From Gymnopus androsaceus JB14 (taxonomy: Eukaryota > Basidiomycota > Agaricomycetes > Agaricales > Omphalotaceae): a DNA stretch of 64,000 nucleotides. A model generated the notes under the pieces. The model saw only the letters and a program-made list of their open reading frames with translations. It did not search any database and had not been told where the DNA came from. The stretch spans positions 1 to 64,000 of the forward strand of contig ML769389.1 of NCBI GenBank assembly GCA_009733575.1. The letters run 5' to 3'. Below, piece after piece: positions 46,901-57,564 of the stretch. Made by a program: the position numbers and the translations under genes. Numbering within the stretch: position 1 is the first letter of the stretch; each line of letters opens with the position of its first letter.

Positions 46901-47103
46901 CATCGCGCTCTCCTGTGACTCCCGTCTCCGATGTGACTCCTGCGCTGGCGACGCTCTCGCTCGATGAAAAGACGAGGAAGGCTGCTGAGGCTGATCCAGA
47001 ATTTGCTGCTGCTCTTCAGAGACAGAAGGAGCGAGAGTATGAGGAGGCCAAGTTGTTATGCTCGATTGAGAACAAGGAAGCGTGTTTGATGTGTTCGGGC
47101 TAG
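43934..47103 (+). CDS. rnr1: Ribonucleoside-diphosphate reductase large subunit (class Ia)
   Basis: This enzyme reduces ribonucleotides to deoxyribonucleotides together with the small subunit. The N-terminal ATP cone begins with [19 protein letters not shown] and [13 protein letters not shown]. Catalytic-barrel motifs are [66 protein letters not shown] and [11 protein letters not shown], whose Cys and Glu are the radical-site residues. The C-terminus ends ACLMCSG, the redox Cys pair that reloads the active site. A Ser/Pro-rich linker of about 60 residues precedes it. Codon use is strongly C/T-ending, consistent with high expression. There are about ten introns, including a 4-nt microexon (44016-44019, ATGG) needed to encode the conserved Asp-Gly. 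Exon 1 is 43934-43964. Confidence 0.95.
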
Positions 47104-50100
47104 ATATGATATGTCGGTTTCGGGTACGGTGTACGATGCATGTTAGATCTTGTTATGTGTTTTTACTCAGTCTCTGTTTTTTATCCTTGTAATTCTATAG
47201 TAAGTATGTACAGCGTTCGTTCCATGTATGTCAAATATAATATAATACTTTCTTTCTCACCGATTTATCTTTGCGAGTGACTTTCTGAGCTTTGACGCGT
47301 CACCGTTTAGTTCTTCCAAAGCAAGTAAGTAAATAGAGTTAGCGACGGCACCTGTCGATGATATTGAATAGCATTCTCTCTGATCTGTGAGATCAAGAAG
47401 TTTTCGAGAAATGCATTGCCGCTGCGTAAATGAAATATCTACTCTACTCTACTAGGATGCTTATACCCATATGTTCGCCCACGCACAAACGAATGAAGAG
47501 TTTTGTTTCGGTTTGTTATACTTGCCTTCAAGAGTGTATTGGGGCTAGGCTTGACGTAGGCCTCGTCAATTCGTTGATGCCGTTAGGCTGTATCATCAGT
47601 AAATCGGGGGTTTGTCGACATTCAATGGTGAACTTGCCTGTTCTAATGTAACTAGACGCCATCAATGCAATATCAGTAAAATATTGCAGCTTGGATTTCA
47701 ATTGATGGTGATTGATTACTTTAGCGTGTCAGGAGATGTGTGACGGTAGAATATTGCCATCCGTCACTTTTATTTCAGCGGATTGCCATCAAGTACATAT
47801 ATTTCAGTGCATGGCAAGCGTTGATAATGCTTATACTGTAAGGTATTAGATTATGATGTATGGTAATGTCTAGTCCTAGAGCCAAGAGGACCGCTTGCTC
47901 AGATTATAGGACCATTAAAAATTTTCGATTTTTTTTTCTCGGTTTAATGGGGCAAATGAGGAGTGTTGAAAATGAAGTGCATTGCAAATCTATATAATAC
48001 ATGGGCAAGCTACAGAATGACTAAGTACAGTACAAAAACATGAGACTCGGAGACAAAAGGGAAATAGGTGAAGGAAGGATAAAGGAGAGAGATGACAGGG
48101 AATGTTGAAAAAGGTGTATTGAGGCGCATAGACTTGAATATTTCAGATTGAGAGGCTTCGATCTAGAGGCTTGAGGAGAGCAAAGCTTGAAGTTGAAGAA
48201 CTTTAGGAGATATAGTAGCTTGGAGGGAAGATGTGGGTGAAGCGAAGGGATGGTGGGGGAAAAAGAAAGACAAGTTGAACGACTGAACATCGTGCAGGGT
48301 GACTTAAATATGCCCGCAGCATCAGGTGACCGTTCATGCGCTTGTGTCAACTACAATATATTTCGGGAAGTGAACCTGGGTCCGCAGAAATTGCCTTGGT
48401 GAAACATTCGCCAAGATGTCTGGCTGAGCCTAACCCCGGGCCCGGGAGGCTTGATATTCTCGCCCTCAAGTACTCCTCCGAGTCAGGCTGGTCATTAAGT
48501 GAAGTCGCAGACATTAAATTAATTGGGCTGGTCTTAAATAGAGGACTCGGACTTGGAGACTCGGAACACCTGCTGCACTAAGTCCTCTCAGATTATTGCT
48601 CGTTGGCACTGAACTTCAAAGAATTGGAAAACATTGCCATAGTGAGAGGAGCTTTCGAAGAAAATACCGGAGATGGTCAGAAAAGTGGAACATGGGCAGA
48701 GAACAAAAATGCATTGCAATCAAATTGTAATGCACCAGACATATTTCCTCACAGTTAGAATATATGGCATTGTCACTAAGATACAGGAAGGTGCTGGCCA
48801 TCACAATGCAATATGAAGTCAAGATGGCAATACGTTGCAATATGATCTAAATATTTTGTCGAGGATGGGAATGGATAATATTCAAATGCGATTAAATTAG
48901 ATGATTATTTGTATCGCCCTTTCACGCCATCCGTCAGCATACTTTCCCCGATTTACTGATGATGCTGGTATTAGCATCTCACTCAAGCTGCTCAGTCGAG
49001 TAAGTAAGTACGGTGCCGACTCCCTACTTGCTCATCACAACCTGACCTATCAACCGGTTGGCTGGCTGACTCGGACGCTGGAATCATATGGCTATACTGA
49101 GTCGGACGAGAAACTCAAGTCGTGATGCACAAAAGAGGTCTAGCTTTATGCTCTTTTCGTTTTGTGTTTTTAATAGTGATATGTAAAGGAGATGCCCGTA
49201 CCGCACTTGCGAATACTTTCTCTTTCATCTCTTCTCTCTTACCATACATTACCTATTCTCTCCTTCGTCTTCCAACCTCGCTCTATCCCTCGCATAATCC
49301 AGAGTACATACTATCTCTCAATTGCCAGAAGGGCGCAGCATCGTACCTTTGTTGCTGTTGTAAACAATTACCTTACTGAGGCTGCAATGACCATATTCCC
49401 GTACTGGGGTCAACAGGTCTGGTCTAGCGAGCGTTGAACCGAAGGAAAGGAAAAGAGAAGGAGAACGAAGACCAGGCGCGCGCGACGAAGACAAGGAAGA
49501 AGACATTTCATCTCCAATTTTACTCTTCCTCCATCAACTCTCGAGTCTCGACTTCGGCTACCTGGTATAAGCTGCTATACCGAGAGGATATAACGGGATG
49601 ATACTATAGATTCGGACCTTGATGAGGGAGAGGGTAGGGAACTGAATTCCCCGCCAACCGTCCAACGGACTGAGGTTTCTGCACGTATGGCAAGGAAGTA
49701 AGGAAATTGTGTAGTTCGAAGAGGAGAGTGGAAGACTCAGTACGGGGTCTGATGTTTGGCAATCAAGCGTCAATCTGTAGTTTATATGTATTCGAACGGT
49801 TTAAGTCCATTGTAGATTTCGTGTTTTGTGGCTCCGAGAAGGTAACTGGGAGTGAGGACCCTGCTTTTTTTTTCGACCTCGGTTTCGTCTTCTTCATCTT
49901 TGGATACTCTACCATGACTTTCCGCAGCTTCCTGCTCCCATTATCTACCACCTCCTCACCCTCTTGGGCTTATTTGCCTTGGAAGGCATTGCGGTTCGAC
50001 TGGAAAAAATTATTTCTGAAATCTTGCAGTCACATATGGGCGTCTTTGAGCCGGCGCTTTTTGTCGGGGCTGAGAATTCCGGATCGGCTCCTGTCAGGCA

Positions 50101-50136
50101 CATGACTCGGCTAGCTCTTGATCGATAACCACCATC
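47104..50136. other. Intergenic region between RNR and the NACHT-WD40 loci
   Basis: No gene is supported in 3 kb. The first 170 bases hold the RNR 3' flank, part of which (47183-47272) recurs at 63914-64000. The stretch from 49140 on is CT-rich and may be the promoter and leader of the NACHT gene. Confidence 0.55.
47183..47272 (+). repeat. RNR 3' flank, copy A
   Basis: About 88 bases around GTAAGTATGTACAGCG and CAAATATAATATAATA match 63914-64000 with only a few differences. One copy lies just after the RNR stop; the other ends the window. Confidence 0.85.
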
Positions 50137-53100
50137 ATGTCGTCCCTCTCCTTCAACCAACGAACGTCGAAGCGGTTTCAAAAAGGGATGGAATAAACTC
50201 AGTAAATCATTCAAAGGGAAGATGCAAGGTAATCAACTACTCCTATAAAATCTGTGGACATCTTAGCCTTAAGCTTTGTTAGACACTGGGAAGGACACGA
50301 GCCAAAAGAAACCACTGGCTCAAGAGGTTGTCTCATTTGCCTGGAGTGGATTCAAGTTACTTGTTAAAAGTGCAAATGAAGTTCTGGAAGGGACACCACT
50401 AAAGCTTTCTGTCCAGATTATTAACAGTCTTATTGAGATTGCAGAGGTACAATCCATTACATCAGGAAAAATGGTCTGGGCCCAGGGCTGACTTTAGGCT
50501 GACACACAATGACTTAAAGAGACTTAAGGGAACCTAAGGATACCTAGGTCTCCTAGGCCACCTAGGTTGCCCAGACTGCCTCAGTTTCTTTGAGGTCACC
50601 TAGGTTGCCTAGGATTTAGGGATAAACCTTGGGAATTTGAGGCAACCTGAGTAAACCTGAGTAAGCCTGAGTAAGCCTGAGCTAACCTGAGGAACCTAAG
50701 GTAACCTGAGGTAGCCTAAGGTAGCCTGGGGTAGCCTGGGAGACCCAAGGTGACCAGGGTGACCAGGGTAGCCTAGGTTCCCTAGGTCATCATAGGTTTA
50801 ACCCCTTTTTGCTGATGTACATACCTTTCACCTGTGTTCCAGCACTAAAGATAACATAGGTAGTTGCAGATAATAATGACAAGATGAAGGAGATTCTGCA
50901 AATGACAGATCAAAGACTACAGAGAATCTTTGAAGACATAGCCAAATGGAAGGACATGGATGGAATACAATCTTGTTTTGGCCACTTTTGCAAGTAGGTG
51001 ACTGGGGTTTTGAGATGAATTAACATTGATCAACCTATCTTATTCAGGGCACTTACTGATGCTGATATCCATCTTAGGGAAATGAATGCTACTGGATTGA
51101 TCAAACAAACTGTTCAATCAAGTGACAACAAGGGAGAAATTGAAAGGATTTTGAAGAGCATAGATGATGCAACACAAAATTTTCAGGTATGATTCTGTGG
51201 TTCTATGCTGTGTTCTGAGCTGGATCTGATATTCCATATCATTGTAGCTTGACATTACTTTGCTAAATATCAGGCTGACACAAGAAATAAAAGATAACAC
51301 AGAAGTAAGCAGTTTTAAAATCAATTGTAGAGCAAAAAGTTGAATCTTTCTAGATTTCAAGATTGAAAAGTCTCAATACTGATCCATCTTTTGAAGCACA
51401 CCATAGCCAGGATGGTTGTGATCGATGTGTTAAGGGAACAAGGGTGGATATTATTGAACAAATCCTCTCCTGGTGCAAAGATTTATCTCCTGAGAGCCCT
51501 TCCATTTATTGGCTTAATGGAATGGCTGGCACAGGGAAATCAACCATTGCATTAACCATCTGTGATATGCTCACAAAGGGAAATAAAGCCACAAGGCTTG
51601 GTGCTTCATTTTTTTGCTCCCGCCAAGTACAAAACAGAAGCAAACAAGCAAATGTCATTCCAGCTATTGCTTATCAGCTTGCTCTCAGTTTTCCACCTTT
51701 TGGAAGGGCTCTAATTGATGCTAAACTTGATGCTCAGCCAATTCCAGTCAAGGAACATAGTAAGAGAATGTTGATTGAACCCTGGAAAGCAGCTATAAGT
51801 GAACATGTTGCTCCAATCATTATTGTCATTGATGCATTGGATGAACTTGAGGGAATGCAAGGCTCACAATTATTCCAAAACCTCATGGCTGTAATGGCAG
51901 AAGAGGCAGATTCTGTAAGGCTTAAATTCTTTATTACAAGCCGCCAGGATTCACAAATAGTTAAAATGGCTCAAGAGCTCCCACCTATAGTCTGTCCTCG
52001 TCTACAGGATATTGAAGACATTCTAGTGGAAAGGGATATCATCTTGTACTTAAGAGATGCACTTCCTGAACTCAATGAAGATGACTTCTCAAGGGTGGCT
52101 AGACAATCAGCAGGTCTTTTTTATATTTGCTGCAACAGTGGTTTGTTTTATACTAGGTCCCTTCCAGCCTCCATCTGCATACAAGCAAAGGAGCCAGCTT
52201 GGATTGAGGATAATTCTATTGAACAACCCCGTTGGCGTCAGACAACCTCAAACAACCCCTACTGATTTCCGTCACACCGGCTGTCCTCCGAACGCGTGTG
52301 TTCATCAAGACTTGGTAACATTTCTTCCATGTCAATATCCTCTGTCCAAAGCTCCAGTCTGCTCAACTCAATTCTCATTCCACTGTTGGATTCCTGAAGC
52401 AAGGATTTTTAGGGTTCAACGCGTCCGGTGCGTGTGACTGACGTGTTGTATTTGAGTCGCGCACTGATGCACCGTGTCATTTTGCCACCGATACACAGGC
52501 ACGCAACTTGCCTTCATATCCAAAATTCAATTGTGCTTGCAGTGATGCTCAGTGACGACACAAATAGTACAACGTACAAAGTAAATAGGCCGTGGATATC
52601 CAGTATGTGTTTACTTGAAGGCACCACAGCATGATATAGCTGCAGCCGTAGTAAGAAAGGGGAAGTGCTTGTATAAGAGTAAACACTTGTATTGTAAGTG
52701 ACCTTAGTGTGACCCACTGGGACTCCGGTGTGACGTCCGGAGTCTTGAAGGTTGTTACTTGCAAACAACCCATCCAACAGGGTTGTTCAGAAGAATGATC
52801 CTTGGATTGATGCTTGGAACATGGCCAAAGCCTAGTCAAAAGCCTAAGGAGGGATTAGCTGTAGACAAGCTATATGAAGAGATCCTTATAGGCTATTTTG
52901 AACAAATAGCTCCAGAGGATTCCCAAAGCTATTTTAAAAATTTGCAAACAATTATGTGCACCAAAGTCCCCTTAATGGCAGCAGATTTAGCCACACTCTG
53001 TAGCAGTCCAGGGACTCTGAAGGAAAGGGATATTTGCATAATGGTTTCTTCCCTCCATGCTGTATTGTATCTTTCTGAAGACCATATATTCACTTACCAC

Positions 53101-55986
53101 AAGTCTTTTATTGACTTCATGTCCAATGTTTCATGCCTTCAAGGTAATCAAATGAGAGAAATTTTCGATGGTTACCCTCAGGATATTTGTCATTTTGACC
53201 TCACAATGAAATGTTTTGATGTGATGCAAAATCTCCAATTTAATATTTGCAAGTTGCCATCATCATTCCAAAGTGACTCTGAGATCAAAGATCTTTCACA
53301 TCGTATCCAGTACCAATATTCCAAAAGCTTTGCAATATGCTTGCCACTATTGGAGTGCACATTTGGCCCAGTAGCACAAGAGAAAAGAGAGAGGATATTG
53401 CAAAGAAATTTTGGGCATGGATGGGGTACAAAATCAATTTTTTGGATTGAGGCATGAATTTGATGAGAATGGTTGGGAAATGTCATCCCATGCTTACGGA
53501 AATGGCAGAAACATCTGGTAGGTGAAATGTCATTGTTTTTGAGGGTAAAGTGAGTTTTGACATCATCCTGGACAGGAAGTGCTACCCAGAGCAAAGGAAG
53601 CACATCATTGCACTGGCAAACATGACAAAGATATTCGGAAGTAATAGTGTTTCAGAATCCACCCCCCATCTTTATATTTCGGCAACTGCCAGTATTGCAG
53701 AGCATTTTAGGGAAGGATCAACTGGGAACACCTGGGTCCCAAATGTCCGAGACTAACAGGACATATCAGTTTGAATCAACTTGTTGTAATTCCACATCAA
53801 GATGGAGCAGAGTCAGTGCCTTCTCCCCTGATGGCACCCAGATTGTGTCTGGCTCATATGATCAGAGTGTCAGGATCTGGGATGCCTCCACAGGAAACAA
53901 ATGCATAAATTGGAGGGGCACACTCATTCAGTAAACTCAGTTGCCTTCTCCCCTGATGGCACCCAGATTGTGTCTGGCTCATCTGATCAGAGTGTCAGGA
54001 TCTGGGATGCCTCCACAGGAAAAGAAATGCATAGATTGGAGGGCACACTGGTTCAGTAAGTCCAGTTGCCTTTCCCCTGATGGCACCCAGACTGTGTCTG
54101 GCTAGATGATCAGAGTGTCAGGATCTGGGATGCCTCCACAGGAAAAAAAGTCTTAAGTTGAAGGGGCACACTGTTCAGTAAACTCAGTGCCTTTTCCCCT
54201 GATCGCACCCAGATTGTGTCTGGCTCAGGTGATCAGAGTGTCAGGATCTGGGATGCCTCAACAGGAAAAGAAATGCATAAATTGAAGGGGCACACTGGTC
54301 AGTAAGCAGTTGCGTGTTTCCCCTGATGGCACCCACATTGTGTCTGGCTCAGGTGATCAAAGTGTCAGGATCTGGGATGCCTCAACAGGAAAAGAAATGC
54401 ATAAATTGGAGGGGCATGATGATTTAGTAAACCCAGTTGCCTTTTCCCCTGATGGCACCCAGATTGTGTCTTGCTCAGATGATCAGAGTATCAGGATCTG
54501 GGATGCAACAACAGGAAAAGAAATGCATAAATTGGAGGGGCACACTCATTCAGTAATGTCAGTTGCCTTCTCACCTGATGGCACTCAGATTGTGTCTTGC
54601 TCAGATGATCAGAGTGTCAGGATCTGGGATGCATCAACAAGAAAAGAAATGCATAAATTTGAGGGGCATGTTGATCTAGTAAACTCAGTTGCCTTCTCCC
54701 CTGATAGTACCCACATTGTGTCTGGGTCAGATGATCAGAGTGTCAGGATCTGGGATGCCTCAATAGGAAAAGAAATGCACAAATTGGAGGGACATACTCA
54801 TTCAGTAATTTCAGTTGCTTTCTCCCCTGATGGCACCCAGATTGTGTCTGGCTCATATGATCAGAGTGTCAGGATCTGGGATGCCTCCACAGGAAAAGAA
54901 ATGCATAAATTGGAGGGGCACACTGATTCAGTAAGCTCAGTTGCCTTCTCCCCTGATGGCACCCAGATTGTGTCTGGCTCATATGATCAGAGTGTCAGGA
55001 TCTGGGATGCCTCAACAGGAAAAGAAATTCATAAATTGGATGGGCACACTCATTCAGTAAACTCAGTTGCTTTCTCTCTTAATGGCACCCAGGTTGTGTC
55101 TGGCTCATCTGATCAAAGTGTCAGGATCTGGGATGCCTCAACAGGAACGGAAATGCATAAATTGGAGGGACACACCCGTTCATTAAACTCAGTTGCCTTT
55201 TACCCTGATGGCACCCAGATTGTGTCTGGCTCAGATGATCAGAGTGTCAGGATCTGGGATGCCTCAACAGGAAAAGAAATGCATAAATTGAAGGGGCACA
55301 CTGGTTCAGTAAGGGCAGTTGCCTTTTCCCCTGATGGCACCCACATTGTGTCTGGCTCAGATGATCAAAGTGTCAGGATCTGGGATGCCTTAACAGGAAA
55401 AAAATTGCATAAATTGGAAGGGCACACTGGTTCAGTAAGGTCAGTTGCCTTCTCCCTTGATAGCACCCAGATTGTGTCTAGCTCATCTGATCAGAGTGTC
55501 AGGATCTGGGATGCCTCAACAGGAAAGGAAATGCATAGATTGGAGGGCCACACTCATTCAGTAAACTCAGTTGCCTTTTCTCCTGATAGCACCCACATTG
55601 TGTCTTGCTCAGATGATCAGAGTGTCAGGATCTGGGATGCCTCCACAGGAAAAGAAATGCATAAATTGGAGGGGCACACTAGTTGGGAAGCTCAGTTGCC
55701 TTCTCCCCTGATGGCACCCAGATTGTCGTCTGGGTCAGCCAGAAAATGTGTCCAGATCCAGCAGGCAAATGGTAAATCCATTGAGATCCAGGATTCATGG
55801 TATTTCAACAATGATGGGTGGATCATGTCTTCTAATCAGTCAAAATTAATGTGGCTTCCTCCAGTCATGAGACCATACACCAATCAGCCACATTGTCGGG
55901 TGATTTCTTCCAGTGGCTGTATTGATGTTGACTTCAGCAATACATTTTCAGGTACTGAGTGGGGTAAATGCTATGCTGACTTTTAG
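50137..55986 (+). CDS. NACHT-WD40 STAND (NLR-like) protein, copy 1, interrupted
   Basis: This is a signal-transducing NTPase. The start region (ATG 50137) has a one-base break before [18 protein letters not shown] helical N-terminal region follows ([20 protein letters not shown]; after a 413-nt intron [20 protein letters not shown]). The NACHT domain has Walker [10 protein letters not shown] and Walker [12 protein letters not shown]. At 52220 the frame runs into a 570-bp LTR-like insertion; after it come [20 protein letters not shown] and [17 protein letters not shown]. About 15 WD40 repeats of 42 residues run from about 53800 to 55690. The tail reads [20 protein letters not shown]. Repeats 1-5 (53800-54310) carry many one-base deletions absent from copy 2. 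No effector domain is recognised. Confidence 0.75.
50447..50859 (+). other. Intron of NACHT copy 1 enlarged by an inserted element
   Basis: Donor GAG|GTACAA and acceptor ATAG|GTAGTT leave the frame in phase (IEIAE then VVADNNDK). Without the 358-bp element the intron would be about 53-55 nt, the usual size in this window. Confidence 0.65.
50460..50817. mobile_element. Short inverted-repeat element with CCTAGG-rich interior, intronic
   Basis: The left end is CATCAGGAAAAATGGTCTGG and the right end on the minus strand is CATCAGCAAAAAGGGG. TA flanks both sides (50458-50459 and 50818-50819). The interior repeats CCTAGG, CCTGAG and CCTAAG words, as at 10471-10785. It sits wholly inside an intron of the NACHT gene. 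The corresponding position in copy 2 falls in the N gap. Confidence 0.65.
52220..52789 (+). mobile_element. LTR-like insertion in NACHT copy 1 (570 bp)
   Basis: It starts TGAACAACCC and ends GGGTTGTTCA, the TG...CA ends and short inverted repeat of a retroviral-type LTR. Its GC content and word use differ from the AT-rich host gene (it contains MluI-type and CpG words such as AACGCGTCCGG). No internal retrotransposon genes are present, so it is best read as a solo LTR. A clear 5-bp target duplication is not seen. The same insertion sits at the same place in copy 2. Confidence 0.6.
53806..55700 (+). repeat. WD40 coding repeat array, copy 1 (about 15 units of 126 bp)
   Basis: The unit encodes [45 protein letters not shown] blades in pieces of 42 codons. 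Nucleotide identity between units is very high. Differences fall at a few codons: the residues after GHT, the residue after SV, and the residue before DQS. Relative to copy 2, this array has one additional blade (DSVSS) near 54920 and lacks seven blades before the tail. Confidence 0.85.
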
Positions 55987-56743
55987 TTCCCAAGTTATCT
56001 TTAGTCTGTTGGAATATCAAAGGTTATTTTTCCTTTGTACTATCTATGGAACACTTTCTTATAGTCTCCACATTGATGTAATCTCTTTAGTATTTACACC
56101 TCATACATTACATCATGTTCTCTTGCCATATCCACTATTACTTCCATGTAGTAGTCACACTACCATATATGCTTGTATCATATGGTTACTTAGGACTAGT
56201 ATATGAGCCCTATATAGATACCCTGTAAAACAAGAGTTCCTTTCGTCCCCATTGATCTTTGTGATCATTCTACTAAGTGCTGTGTGCACTTACTGCCGCT
56301 ACTTCCTTTTTAGGAAAGTGACTCTAATAAGAACATAAGTAAGAAGGACATTGTGAGAAGGAGGAAGCAGGGTAGAGATGACTGGGAAGAAGAGAAGTGA
56401 AGTGAAGGAATGGGAGCAGAGCAAAATGAAGAAGAGCAAAGAGGAAAACAAAGCAAGGGGCTGGGATGAAGAAAGCGCAGGGTAACAAGAAGAGAACTAT
56501 GGGAAGGGCAAGGAAAACATTAGTAAAACCCGTATTTTTCACTGGAGGTCTCCAAATTTCTCTGGAGCTTGACAACTGTCAAAAAAAACTGTCAATTTTC
56601 TCCAGAAATCTCCAGAGGTCTCTGGAATAGGGTACCTTGCTTCAGAGATGTCCAAATAATGGGCTTTCTCAAGTGAAAATACAGTTTTTGCTGATGAAGG
56701 GTAGCAGAAAGGAGCAGAGTAATGACAGAGGATAAGTGGAAGG
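55987..56743. other. Region 3' of NACHT copy 1
   Basis: No gene is seen. Homology to the 3' flank of copy 2 ends about 30 bases after the stop. The element at 56518-56696 lies here, just before the gap. Confidence 0.55.
56518..56696. mobile_element. Short inverted-repeat element with CCAGAG-rich interior
   Basis: The left end is CATTAGTAAAACCCGTATTT; the right end on the minus strand is CATCAGCAAAAACTGTATTT. The repeat extends about 27 bases through TTTTCACT. AA flanks both sides. The interior (TCTCCAGAAATCTCCAGAG, TGACAACTGTCA, TCTCTGGA) is the same design as 11505-11680. Confidence 0.65.
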
Positions 56744-57564
56744 NNNNNNNNNNNNNNNNNNNNNNNNNNNNNNNNNNNNNNNNNNNNNNNNNNNNNNNNN
56801 NNNNNNNNNNNNNNNNNNNNNNNNNNNNNNNNNNNNNNNNNNNNNNNNNNNNNNNNNNNNNNNNNNNNNNNNNNNNNNNNNNNNNNNNNNNNNNNNNNNN
56901 NNNNNNNNNNNNNNNNNNNNNNNNNNNNNNNNNNNNNNNNNNNNNNNNNNNNNNNNNNNNNNNNNNNNNNNNNNNNNNNNNNNNNNNNNNNNNNNNNNNN
57001 NNNNNNNNNNNNNNNNNNNNNNNNNNNNNNNNNNNNNNNNNNNNNNNNNNNNNNNNNNNNNNNNNNNNNNNNNNNNNNNNNNNNNNNNNNNNNNNNNNNN
57101 NNNNNNNNNNNNNNNNNNNNNNNNNNNNNNNNNNNNNNNNNNNNNNNNNNNNNNNNNNNNNNNNNNNNNNNNNNNNNNNNNNNNNNNNNNNNNNNNNNNN
57201 NNNNNNNNNNNNNNNNNNNNNNNNNNNNNNNNNNNNNNNNNNNNNNNNNNNNNNNNNNNNNNNNNNNNNNNNNNNNNNNNNNNNNNNNNNNNNNNNNNNN
57301 NNNNNNNNNNNNNNNNNNNNNNNNNNNNNNNNNNNNNNNNNNNNNNNNNNNNNNNNNNNNNNNNNNNNNNNNNNNNNNNNNNNNNNNNNNNNNNNNNNNN
57401 NNNNNNNNNNNNNNNNNNNNNNNNNNNNNNNNNNNNNNNNNNNNNNNNNNNNNNNNNNNNNNNNNNNNNNNNNNNNNNNNNNNNNNNNNNNNNNNNNNNN
57501 NNNNNNNNNNNNNNNNNNNNNNNNNNNNNNNNNNNNNNNNNNNNNNNNNNNNNNNNNNNNNNNN
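56744..57564. other. Assembly gap (821 N)
   Basis: The run of N separates the two NACHT-WD40 copies. Copy 2 begins abruptly after it, inside the N-terminal coding exon. Open frames made of unknown residues across the gap have no meaning. Confidence 0.99.
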
